Assembly: GCA_002423465.1 (NCBI GenBank)
Contig: DIWG01000028.1
Span: 16,088-51,123, forward strand
Direction: 5' to 3'
DNA: 35,036 nucleotides
From: Syntrophaceae bacterium UBA6112
Lineage (GTDB): Bacteria; Desulfobacterota; Syntrophia; Syntrophales; UBA5619
The first letter of the stretch is position 1, and the number at the start of each line of letters is the position of its first letter. Position numbers and translations under genes: made by a program. Under the pieces are notes generated by a model. It saw only the letters and a program-made list of their open reading frames with translations, was not told the origin of the DNA and ran no database searches. Positions 22,988 to 30,179 of this stretch are shown here, piece after piece.

Positions 22988-23836
22988 ATGACCCCTGAAG
23001 AAGAGGCCTATGTCGTAGCGAAGGCCTATGTCCCGGAGCACATCGTGAGCCTCATGACACTGATTTCGCGGGGGGATGCCTTTCTCAGTGAGGACTATCT
23101 GGGATTCGCCATGGACAACTGGCTGATCATCGTGGGATATCCGCTCGGGCGGACCTTTTCCGGGGAAAGTTGTGGACGGGTGGTGGAACGGGCCGTTCAA
23201 AACTACCGTCCCGAGGTTCTTTGGTTCATCGGACCCGACCTTCCCCCCTCCCTGCAGGATGGTTGCACAGAGAGACAGTCGGATCAATACTACCTGCTGG
23301 ACATCGCGCGGACGGCGCAAAAGTCCGCCCTGTTGCGGACGGCTGCAAAGGCGGGGCAAGGTTTGGCCCTGGAGAGGGAACGCGTCTTTTCCCGGGAGCA
23401 TGAACAATTGGTCATGGAATTCCTCAGCCGGACGGATGTGTCGCCGCGGGTCAGGGCGCTCTATTTGGCGATGCCCGGATACGTCGGTCACTCGCCGACC
23501 GCCTGGACGCTTAGCGCCCGGGACAGGGGGGGCAGACTATGCGCCTTCATCGTCGTCGAGCTTGGGGCGGCGACCTTCTCCGCCTATCTGCTGGGCGCCC
23601 ACTCCAAGCTGTACGACGCGCCCCATGCCTCCGACTTGCTTTTTTCGGAGATGATCAAGCTGACGCAGGAGTGCGGGAAGACCGCCATCAATCTCGGTCT
23701 GGGGGTCCATGCGGGAATCCGGCGGTTCAAGGAAAAGTGGGGCGGCAAGCCCGCCCTGCGCTACGAATTCTGTGAGCGTCGGTATGCGACGGCGAAAAGC
23801 GTCTCGCGACTGGCCGCCCTTTTTGGCGGACTGTAA
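22988..23836 (+). CDS. GNAT/FemAB-like acyltransferase-fold protein, paralogue A
   Basis: The 282-residue protein is not a named family that I can identify. The C-terminal half looks like a GNAT-fold, peptidyl-transferase-like (FemAB/DUF2156) domain: CAFIVVELGAATFSAYLLG is a strand pair, and INLGLGVHAGIRRFKEKWGG is the usual end of that fold. It is clearly paralogous to the protein at 24681-25517: both share PEH near residue 18, GYPLG, PPSL, SDQYY, EH..LV, SPTA, INLGLG and FK.KWGG in the same order. ATG at 22988 (or GTG 22985), AGGAG at 22974. First gene of a four-gene operon; 23 bases before the TraB-like gene. Confidence 0.75.
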   Translation: MTPEEEAYVVAKAYVPEHIVSLMTLISRGDAFLSEDYLGFAMDNWLIIVGYPLGRTFSGESCGRVVERAVQNYRPEVLWFIGPDLPPSLQDGCTERQSDQYYLLDIARTAQKSALLRTAAKAGQGLALERERVFSREHEQLVMEFLSRTDVSPRVRALYLAMPGYVGHSPTAWTLSARDRGGRLCAFIVVELGAATFSAYLLGAHSKLYDAPHASDLLFSEMIKLTQECGKTAINLGLGVHAGIRRFKEKWGGKPALRYEFCERRYATAKSVSRLAALFGGL

Positions 23837-23859
23837 CGGTTGGCAAAACCGGGGGCATC

Positions 23860-24687
23860 ATGAACCTGTTCCCTTGGCGGGAAAAGCAACTGAAAACGAT
23901 CTGGCGGGTGGAGAAGAACGGCCGGGGCGGGTACCTGGTAGGGACGGCCCATTTTTCCCCGCTCCGTTTCCAAAAGACGTTGCGCCGGTTGATCTTGGGG
24001 GCCGAAACCGTTCTCTTCGAAGGCCCGCTCGATCAGGAGAGCATGGACGAAGTGGCCCGTTACGGCAGTCGGGGTGAGGGGCTCCCCTCCGTTTACGATG
24101 CCCTCGATCCCGCCGTGATCGGGGGGATCAACCGGTTATTGGCCCCCCAATTCAACGCGGTCTCCACGGCGGGTCCGGTTCTGAATCTCCTCCTGGCCAA
24201 GCCGGCCGGTTTTCTGGAAGCCCGCACGCGGGGCGTCCGCCCCTGGATGGCCTTCTTCGCCACCTGGACGGCCTTTTTGAACTGGAGGCACTCGATGGAT
24301 TTGGAGGCCTTCCAGATCGCCGGCAAGCTCGGCAAACGCATCGAATACCTCGAGACCATCCCGGATCAGCTCAACGCACTCGACGGGATCCCATTCGAAC
24401 GGATTGTCCACTACTTCAACCGTTATCGACACTGGGACAGCCACCGGGAGTTCTTCTCCCGGGTTTTTCTCGCCGGAGACCTGGAAAGCTACCTCTCGCG
24501 GACGGGGGAATTCCCAACCCGCTGCGATGCCATCATCGGGCGGCGCGACCCCGTTTTCTTTCAGGGAATCCGCCGCGCTTTTGAACGAGGGCCGACAACC
24601 GCCTTCGTGGGGGTCGGGCACATCCCCGGGCTGCAGAAGCTGTTTTTAGACGATGGATACAGGGTCATCCAGGGTGAACCATGCTGA
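23860..24687 (+). CDS. TraB/GumN (TIKI-like) family protein
   Basis: The 275-residue protein has the two hallmark motifs of the TraB/PrgY/GumN family: GTAHFS (His31) near the N-terminus and GVGHIPGLQK (His254) near the C-terminus. An acidic segment FEGPLD lies between. Some animal relatives (TIKI) are metalloproteases; bacterial members are mostly uncharacterised, so activity is inferred only. There is no signal peptide; the N-terminus MNLFPWREKQLKTIW suggests a cytosolic protein. It overlaps the next gene by 7 bases (ATGCTGA) and lies between two paralogous GNAT-like genes. Confidence 0.75.
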   Translation: MNLFPWREKQLKTIWRVEKNGRGGYLVGTAHFSPLRFQKTLRRLILGAETVLFEGPLDQESMDEVARYGSRGEGLPSVYDALDPAVIGGINRLLAPQFNAVSTAGPVLNLLLAKPAGFLEARTRGVRPWMAFFATWTAFLNWRHSMDLEAFQIAGKLGKRIEYLETIPDQLNALDGIPFERIVHYFNRYRHWDSHREFFSRVFLAGDLESYLSRTGEFPTRCDAIIGRRDPVFFQGIRRAFERGPTTAFVGVGHIPGLQKLFLDDGYRVIQGEPC

Positions 24688-25517
24688 CAAAAGATCAGAC
24701 AGAGCGAATCGAACGGGAGGCATACCTGCCGGAACATCTTCCCGACTACGTCTGCGCCATCTCCGGCGCGGAACCGTTCTGCTTTGGAGATTATCTCGCC
24801 TATGTCGGCAAGGGCGTCCTGATTTTTATCGGCTACCCCCTGGGTGTCTCCTTCGATTTGAATCCCCTGGAAAGGAAACTCGCTGAGGCCGTCAAACAAT
24901 GCAAACCGGAGCTTGTCTCCCTGATCGCCCCTGCCATCCCTCCTTCCCTGGGAAACGGCCATCTCCCGTCGGACCAGTATTACCGCCTGAACCTGGCATC
25001 CGTCGTTTTTTCCCAAAAAACGCGCAACATGCTCTCGCGGGCGGGACGCGAACTGACCGTGCATGCCGGCCGTCGATTCAATCCGGAGCACAGTCGACTC
25101 GTTAAGGACTTCATCGGGAGACGGTCCTTAGACGAGGCGACCCGCACCATCTTTTCCGGAATCGATCGGTATCTTGACGCTTCCCCGACTGCCCGGATCT
25201 TTGAGGCCCGAAACGGCGCCGGGGAAATCGTCGCCTTCGACGTGGCCGAATTCATGCCGCGGGACTACGCCTTTTACATGTTCAATTTCAACGCGGCCGA
25301 CCGTTATGTCCCGGGCGCCTCGGATCTGCTTCTGGCACGAGTGATCGAACAGGCCGTCGGGGACGGGAAAGAATATATCAACCTTGGCCTGGGGATCAAT
25401 CCGGGGGTCGCCGCCTTTAAAAAGAAATGGGGCGGCGTTCCTTTTCTTCCCCATGCTTTTCACCGATACCATCCAGCAGGAAAGGGGCTGCTGGAGATGC
25501 TTCTCCGGGGGTTGTGA
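24681..25517 (+). CDS. GNAT/FemAB-like acyltransferase-fold protein, paralogue B
   Basis: This 278-residue paralogue of 22988-23836 has the same motif order: AYLPEH, IFIGYPLG, PPSL, SDQYYRLN, PEHSRLVKDF, ASPTARIFE, then INLGLGINPGVAAFKKKWGG. The two proteins differ in most other positions, so the duplication is old and both copies appear to be kept. The C-terminal half is expected to be the GNAT-like acyl or aminoacyl transfer domain; the N-terminal half is of unknown function. It overlaps the TraB-like gene by 7 bases, and the radical SAM gene starts 4 bases after its stop. Confidence 0.75.
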   Translation: MLTKDQTERIEREAYLPEHLPDYVCAISGAEPFCFGDYLAYVGKGVLIFIGYPLGVSFDLNPLERKLAEAVKQCKPELVSLIAPAIPPSLGNGHLPSDQYYRLNLASVVFSQKTRNMLSRAGRELTVHAGRRFNPEHSRLVKDFIGRRSLDEATRTIFSGIDRYLDASPTARIFEARNGAGEIVAFDVAEFMPRDYAFYMFNFNAADRYVPGASDLLLARVIEQAVGDGKEYINLGLGINPGVAAFKKKWGGVPFLPHAFHRYHPAGKGLLEMLLRGL

Positions 25518-25521
25518 GGCT

Positions 25522-26625
25522 ATGCTGAAAAAACTGTTTGGGACAATCTTGCGCCGGGAAAAACCCAAGACCTTCCGCACCTGGCAGATCGAGCTGACGA
25601 CCCGCTGTCCGCTCCGCTGCCGGATGTGCGTCCGCGAGGGGGAGGCGCCGTGGCAATACCGTCAGATGCCCCTGGCCGATTTCAAGAAACTCCTCCCGGA
25701 TCTGGCGGAGGTGGAGTCGGTCGTCCTGGAGGGCTGGGGCGAATCCCTGCTGCACCCGGATCTGGCCGAGATCATCCGTCTGGTGAAACAGGCCGGCCCC
25801 CGGGTGGGGTTCGTGACCAGCGGCTTCGGCTTGACGCGGGAGCGGGCGCGCGAACTGATCCAGGCGGGGGTCGATTTCATGGGATTCTCGCTCGCGGGGA
25901 CCACTCCGGCCACCCATGACGCCATCCGGATCCATTCCCAACTTCCGGACCTGCTGGCCGCCATTCGCCTCGTGAACGAGGAAAGGGAAATTCAAGGGCT
26001 GGATCGGCCCCGCCTGCACATCGTCTATCTGATGCTCAAGGACAATTTCCGGGAGATCCTCTCGCTGCCCGCCCTGGCCAGGGAAGTCGGCATCAAGGAA
26101 ATCGTCCTGATCAACATCTGCCACACCGTCACGCCCTGGCAGGAGGCACAGCAGGTTTTTTCCAAAGAAGAAGGGAGCGATGGGAACGAGGCCTTCATCC
26201 GGCAGGCGGAAGAGCAAGCCCGGAAATGGGGGATTCTTCTCAAGAAGTCAGCCCTGTCCGTTTCCGGGTCGGCCATTTGTGCGGAAAACCCGCTGGAAAA
26301 TCTTTACATCTCCGCGGAAGGCGAGGTTGCGCCCTGTGTCTATTCCCATCCGCCGCTTCCCTCTCCCTTCAAGCGTCTCTTCCGCGGTCAGGAGGTCCCG
26401 GTCGAAAAAGTGAGCTTCGGCAACATTTTTCGCGAGCCCTTTGCCGCGATCTGGGAGGGCGGCGATTATACGGCCTTTCGCGACCGTTTTTCCCAGAGGG
26501 AGAAGGAGTATCGGGCGTTTTACCGCTCGTTGTCGGATGGCCGGATGAAAGACCCGCAGCACGGCTTTTCCCTGTCGGCGCCGCCCGTACCGTGTCAAAG
26601 TTGCCACAAGATCCTGGGGGTCTGA
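25522..26625 (+). CDS. Radical SAM protein with SPASM/twitch-like C-terminus
   Basis: The 367-residue protein has the 4Fe-4S/S-adenosylmethionine motif CPLRCRMC (Cys29, Cys33, Cys36) and the TIM-barrel pattern that follows, with LEGWGESLLHPDLAEII as the GGE-like strand. The C-terminal part has further cysteines: AICAENP, EVAPCVYS and PCQSCHK, with FGNIFREPFAAIWEG between, as in SPASM/twitch domains that bind auxiliary clusters. Such enzymes often modify ribosomal peptides or enzymes. ATG at 25522, 4 bases after paralogue B, so the four genes form one unit. Substrate unknown; see the small ORF at 26635. Confidence 0.88.
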   Translation: MLKKLFGTILRREKPKTFRTWQIELTTRCPLRCRMCVREGEAPWQYRQMPLADFKKLLPDLAEVESVVLEGWGESLLHPDLAEIIRLVKQAGPRVGFVTSGFGLTRERARELIQAGVDFMGFSLAGTTPATHDAIRIHSQLPDLLAAIRLVNEEREIQGLDRPRLHIVYLMLKDNFREILSLPALAREVGIKEIVLINICHTVTPWQEAQQVFSKEEGSDGNEAFIRQAEEQARKWGILLKKSALSVSGSAICAENPLENLYISAEGEVAPCVYSHPPLPSPFKRLFRGQEVPVEKVSFGNIFREPFAAIWEGGDYTAFRDRFSQREKEYRAFYRSLSDGRMKDPQHGFSLSAPPVPCQSCHKILGV

Positions 26626-26634
26626 CGCATCCGA

Positions 26635-26745
26635 ATGAGGGAGAAAAAACCATATCCCGTCCCGCTGGAGATGATCACTGAATATATGCCGACCGGACCG
26701 GAAATGGCCATCGGTTTATACCGCCTTGGGGTGTATCGATATTGA
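26635..26745 (+). CDS. Candidate 36-residue peptide behind the radical SAM gene
   Basis: An ATG at 26635, nine bases after the radical SAM stop, opens a 36-codon frame ending TGA at 26743-26745. It starts MREKKPYPVPLEM, has ITEYMPTGPEMAIG in the middle and ends GLYRLGVYRY. The C-terminus is rich in Tyr and Arg with glycines, and might be a core peptide. Against it: no cysteine, no clear leader, and a poor ribosome binding site (GGGGGT about 14 bases upstream). It fits into the gap before the convergent RloB gene (stop at 26749). It may be chance. Confidence 0.3.
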   Translation: MREKKPYPVPLEMITEYMPTGPEMAIGLYRLGVYRY

Positions 26746-26748
26746 TGG

Positions 26749-27417
26749 TTATCGTTTCAGACTTTTCAGATATTGAACCAGTTCATGAACCTTGGTCGAT
26801 GGATTGTCCGTCTGACTGGTCTTGTGGAAATTCTCCAACTTCTCGGCATTGAGAATGGCGGTTTCAAGCTTATCGCGCAAGGTGTTGAAAATATCTCTGG
26901 ATCCCTTTTCGTACCCCTGAATGCGTCCCTTCCTGTCCAGTGCGTCAATGACCAGAGCGCAATTGGAATCACTGCCTGCCGCACTGAACGGCCGGGTCGT
27001 ATAGGTAAAGTGTAGGAGAAGCCAGATTTCAAAGCAGGGCACCGAGGTGATGGCCTGCAAGATTGCGCCACCCGCTAACCGCTTTGCCCGAATCTTATCC
27101 AAGGCAGCGGTGTAAGAAACGTGCTTGTCTTTATCAAACACGCAATAAACGCGATCGTACCCTTTGTCCTTCTTGGATGTCTCAATGGCAAACGCCACCA
27201 GACTTTTAGGATCCAGCCCACTTTTCCTGTCCTCGATGACAACATTTACCGGATTCAGTCTCAAGTCCTGGCACAATCCACGGAAGTAATAGGGCTCTGT
27301 TTTCTTTCCCTCGCAAACGATCAAGACCCGCTCATACGGAGCGCGTTTCGCCTTTTCCCGATGATGCGACTTGGCCAAGCGGGCTTTCTTCTTATGAAAC
27401 AGATCGTCCGTTCCCAT
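26749..27417 (-). CDS. rloB: RloB-family protein (AbiLii-like)
   Basis: The 222-residue protein has the RloB/AbiLii pattern, a Toprim-like nuclease domain: VLIVCEGKKTEPYYF (catalytic Glu) near residue 32-46, then RVYCVFDKDKH (DxD) near residue 90. The later FEIWLLLHF is also typical of the family. It is coupled to the ATPase upstream: start ATG and the ATPase stop share a base (TGATG). RloA/RloB pairs occur in restriction loci, and the AbiL pair of lactococci gives phage abortive infection, so a defence role is inferred. Confidence 0.88.
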   Translation of the reverse strand: MGTDDLFHKKKARLAKSHHREKAKRAPYERVLIVCEGKKTEPYYFRGLCQDLRLNPVNVVIEDRKSGLDPKSLVAFAIETSKKDKGYDRVYCVFDKDKHVSYTAALDKIRAKRLAGGAILQAITSVPCFEIWLLLHFTYTTRPFSAAGSDSNCALVIDALDRKGRIQGYEKGSRDIFNTLRDKLETAILNAEKLENFHKTSQTDNPSTKVHELVQYLKSLKR

Positions 27418-28700
27418 CAGAACCTCAATTCCCCGATGAACGGCAGCGCACCGTAGCGCCCATTCAGGTAACCTTTCTCCAGCGCCTCCCCTTTCCTGGG
27501 TTTGAAGTCGCTTAGCGGATAAAGCCGACTCGCCTGTTCGCGATCCTTTTCCACGAACCAGACCTGATCGCGGCGGAAGAGCTCCGTATCGAGAACCGAT
27601 GTGTCATGGGTTGTGAAGATCAATTGGGCATTATGCTTGTTGATCTCCGGATTCTGGATGAGACCGATCAGAAAACGCACCATCAACGGATGCAGACTCG
27701 TGTCCAGCTCATCGATGAACAGGATGCGTCCCTTGGCCAGCACGTCCAGCCATGGACCGGCCAAGGCAAAGATTTTTTTTGTCCCGTCAGATTCATCGGC
27801 TAAGGGGAAAAATATGGAATCGCCGCTGTCCGTTTTATGGGAGAATCGAATATTTGGAATCTCTCTCCCCTGCAAGTCCCGCAAGACCTGCTCCTTGAGG
27901 GGCGGCGGCATATCGGGAGGAAACATGTCCGGCTTCATCGGCGGCAGCTTGATCTTCTTGACCTCAACTCCCGAGATGCCGATATCTGCTGAATTCATGA
28001 ACGCCATGATGTGCTGGGTGCCTTCTTCGGACGCACAATGATCGATCGACAATCGCAGATTGATCTGGGCTTGGGTGCCTGGCAAGATTGTTGCGAGCCT
28101 ACCCTGAAACCAGCCGAAGACAGGTTTGAGCTGTTCGTTGTTGAGTTGAACGGCCCTTGAAAGAAAAAGGGTGTTCTTTCCGGTTGCCTCCTGCCAAAGC
28201 TGGCGGCGGCCGGTGAACTTGCTTCCGAAATACCACCGGTCCGAATCCGTTTTAGCGTCATACTCTCGCTCATACCAGCGCTGCGCCTTTCCTTCCGGAA
28301 AGGCCAGTAGCCATTCCTTGGTGACTCGCACCCTGTTGACCGCAAATCCGTACTGATAACGCACTTCATCCTGAATGAAGAAAATCTCGAACTCGCTTGG
28401 CTCTTTTCTCTTGCGGCTGTCCAACGCAAAGGGCGCCGCATTGAGGGTTTGACCCTCCTGATGGGAATGCGACCTCAAGACAAAGCTCCGCATGAAATGC
28501 AGGGCTCGGAACAGATTGCTTTTGCCAGCCGCGTTGGGTCCATAGATGACCGCCGCGCGGAGCAGCTTCGGCAAACCGTTGATCCCGGCGTCGAAACAGT
28601 TCGTCTCCTCCAACTCTTTATGGTAATTGTTGGCGGCCATACGAAGCGTTTGGGTGTCGCGGATGGAGCGATAATTGGTGACGCTGAATTCAAGAAGCAT
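27417..28700 (-). CDS. rloA: AAA-family ATPase, RloA/AbiLi-like
   Basis: The 427-residue ABC/SMC-like ATPase starts MLLEFSVTNYRSIRDTQTL, typical of AAA_15/AAA_21 (OLD-like) ATPases. Walker A is GPNAAGKSN (residues 54-62), Walker B is ILFIDELDTSLHP near residue 320, followed by LIFTTHDTSVLD (switch His). It probably powers or senses for RloB, encoded next with one base overlap. ATG at 28700, AAAGGAT upstream. The region seems less GC-rich than its neighbours, in line with acquired DNA. Confidence 0.9.
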   Translation of the reverse strand: MLLEFSVTNYRSIRDTQTLRMAANNYHKELEETNCFDAGINGLPKLLRAAVIYGPNAAGKSNLFRALHFMRSFVLRSHSHQEGQTLNAAPFALDSRKRKEPSEFEIFFIQDEVRYQYGFAVNRVRVTKEWLLAFPEGKAQRWYEREYDAKTDSDRWYFGSKFTGRRQLWQEATGKNTLFLSRAVQLNNEQLKPVFGWFQGRLATILPGTQAQINLRLSIDHCASEEGTQHIMAFMNSADIGISGVEVKKIKLPPMKPDMFPPDMPPPLKEQVLRDLQGREIPNIRFSHKTDSGDSIFFPLADESDGTKKIFALAGPWLDVLAKGRILFIDELDTSLHPLMVRFLIGLIQNPEINKHNAQLIFTTHDTSVLDTELFRRDQVWFVEKDREQASRLYPLSDFKPRKGEALEKGYLNGRYGALPFIGELRF

Positions 28701-28711
28701 GGCTTGATCCT

Positions 28712-28751
28712 TTGTGCAATTTATTTTAAGTCAATTATTGCACAATAATTG
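28712..28751 (-). promoter_or_regulatory. Palindromic control region of the rloAB operon
   Basis: A perfect inverted repeat, CAATTATTG-CA-CAATAATTG, lies at 28732-28751. In addition TTGTGCAAT (28712-28720) and ATTGCACAA (28737-28745) are inverted copies, 16 bases apart. The AT-rich DNA includes promoter-like hexamers on the minus strand (for example TTGACT, 28733-28728). The stretch lies 11-51 bases before the rloA ATG and is well placed for a repressor that silences the defence pair. Confidence 0.55.
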
Positions 28752-28776
28752 CAAAAATCAAGCTATAAATGAACTA

Positions 28777-28855
28777 CCCCGCAGCAAGCTACGGGGTATC
28801 TAAAACCTCAAGGAACGAAGCAAGCTTCGGGGAATATGACCCGAAGAGATTTAAA
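28777..28855. repeat. Interspersed hairpin repeat, doublet
   Basis: CCCCGCAGCAAGCTACGGGG (28777-28796) is identical to the copy at 2188. After TATCTAAAACCTCAAG a related unit, GAACGAAGCAAGCTTCGGGG (28813-28832), follows, with the tail AATATGACCCGAAGAGATT (28833-28851), almost the same as at 2208. It marks the boundary between the rloAB pair and the restriction remnant. Confidence 0.78.
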
Positions 28856-28873
28856 TATGACTGCTCCCCATCC

Positions 28874-29374
28874 CTATGCACCATTCCCGGAAAACGCGGT
28901 TGGCCAATCGCCTTGCTGTTTGATGACATCGTCGATTTCTGTCATCAGGCGAATGGTCTCGTTTAGCGCGACAACAATTTGCTGGTAATGCCGGGTGTCT
29001 TCGTAGGTCAGCTTTCGGCTCTTGCGGTCCTTTAGCCATTTCTCGCAGACCCGGTAGCCGCCGATGTGGAAGTCCCAGACCGCCGCCGGCACGCCTCCGA
29101 AGTACTGCGTCGGGTTAATCCAGACGCGCCCGTCCTTGTCGTTATACTGAACCTTCTCGACGGTATCCGTTCCCTTCACCGGAAACTCGGTGATCAGGTC
29201 ATTGAGTTTCGGCGATTCCATGAGGTGAAGCGCGACAAGCTCCCCGCCCAGAGTGGCCAGACGGAAGAACAAATCCCGGTTGCCCGTGAGCGGCAGGCGC
29301 GGGAAGTCAATCTTCAGGAATTCGGCGTAGCGGGTGCGATAGGTCGGCGAGTGGAAGACGGCGTATCCGTTAAC
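28874..29374 (-). pseudogene. C-terminal remnant of a type ISP restriction-modification enzyme
   Basis: The frame reads GYAVFHSPTYRTRYAEFLK, then IDFPRLPLTGNRDLFFRLA, GGELVALHLMESPKLNDL and WINPTQYFGGVPAAVWDFHI, and ends LNETIRLMTEIDDVI plus a short tail. This is the typical end of type ISP (LlaGI/Mmc-like) single-chain restriction-methyltransferase enzymes, whose target recognition domain is C-terminal. Only about 166 codons remain of more than a thousand; helicase, nuclease and methyltransferase parts are gone. The remnant begins right after the PIN gene stop (29375-29377), in the same frame, with no good start codon. It is probably not functional. Confidence 0.88.
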
Positions 29375-29776
29375 CTAATTCCCCATGATCTCCAGAAATT
29401 CGCGGGGCGTGACGATTCTGATCCCCTGATACAGGCGAACGTCGACCAACGCCTTGTCACCGGAAACAATGTAACCGGCCTTCAGGGCCAGGGCGCAGGC
29501 GATGAATTTGTCGTCGTCCGGATCGGCGACGACGTGAATTTCCGGGGTTTTGGTTGTGAAGACGATGTGAAAACCGCCGGCGAAAAGTTTCAGCAGCTCT
29601 TCAAGCTCCGGGGTGTTGTCGAGTCCCAGGCGACGGAGGACTTCAACATATTCATCAAAGATGTCCTGTGAAAGGCAGAGCGTCAGGCGGCCGTCCTTCC
29701 ATAAATTGATGATGGTTCTGGGATTGCCGCCGAAAAAGGAGGAGATGAAAACATTGGTGTCCAGGACAATCCTCAT
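29375..29776 (-). CDS. PIN-domain toxin (VapC-like, PIN_3 family)
   Basis: The 133-residue PIN-domain protein is a putative toxin-antitoxin ribonuclease. The four acidic residues are in place: Asp6 (IVLDTNVF), Glu42 (FDEYVEVL), Asp89 (ADPDDDKFIACAL) and Asp107 (SGDKALVD). It ends TPREFLEIMGN. I chose ATG at 29776, which overlaps the antitoxin stop by 4 bases (ATGA). Downstream the frame continues, after the TAG stop, into the restriction remnant. RNA target unknown. Confidence 0.92.
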   Translation of the reverse strand: MRIVLDTNVFISSFFGGNPRTIINLWKDGRLTLCLSQDIFDEYVEVLRRLGLDNTPELEELLKLFAGGFHIVFTTKTPEIHVVADPDDDKFIACALALKAGYIVSGDKALVDVRLYQGIRIVTPREFLEIMGN

Positions 29777-30021
29777 CCTTTTCCTCGTCTGATCTCCTGA
29801 ATGGCCCCCGGAATCCGCTCGGCCGTGACGCCCTGCGCAGACAGTCGCCCTCCGATCCTTTCCCAAAGGTTGTCGACATAGGCGCCGATATCCCGGCTGG
29901 AAATGTATTCCTCGAGTAATTCCCGGACGACGTCGCTGGTCGTTTTCCCCTCCGCCCGGGCAAATCGGCTGACTTTATCCTTGAGTTCGGGTTCGATCCG
30001 GATGATCATCTGGGTGGACAT
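29773..30021 (-). CDS. Ribbon-helix-helix antitoxin
   Basis: The 82-residue protein starts MSTQMIIRIEPELKDKVSRF with a beta strand and two helices (residues 5-45), a CopG/RHH-type DNA-binding fold, and a C-terminal tail (YVDNLWERIGGRLS) that is likely to bind the toxin. It precedes the PIN gene with a 4-base overlap, the usual antitoxin-toxin order. Start ATG at 30021, with GGAGGAG upstream. An inverted repeat in the promoter (30043-30063) is probably its autoregulatory operator. Confidence 0.9.
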   Translation of the reverse strand: MSTQMIIRIEPELKDKVSRFARAEGKTTSDVVRELLEEYISSRDIGAYVDNLWERIGGRLSAQGVTAERIPGAIQEIRRGKG

Positions 30022-30042
30022 GACGCTCCTCCTGCCCTGGAA

Positions 30043-30088
30043 TCGTATTAATTGTCTATACGATATACCTCGGAAAATACGGCGTCAA
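30043..30088 (-). promoter_or_regulatory. Promoter and operator of the toxin-antitoxin pair
   Basis: On the minus strand TTGACG (30088-30083) and TATCGT (30065-30060) are spaced by 17 bases. The inverted repeat TCGTAT/ATACGA (30063-30058 and 30048-30043) overlaps the -10 and the probable start site, where an RHH antitoxin would repress. Confidence 0.6.
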
Positions 30089-30179
30089 GCAATATTCCGA
30101 ATGGACGGCCCCACTTTTATGTCTGAAGAGTTCACTTTCCAGGAGGGTCCCCGGAAGGGCGTAAAATCGACTTAAGCTG

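Noticed and set aside
29903..30175. 90-codon plus-strand frame across the antitoxin promoter
   Set aside because: Overlaps the antitoxin gene and its operator in antisense, with no recognisable protein.
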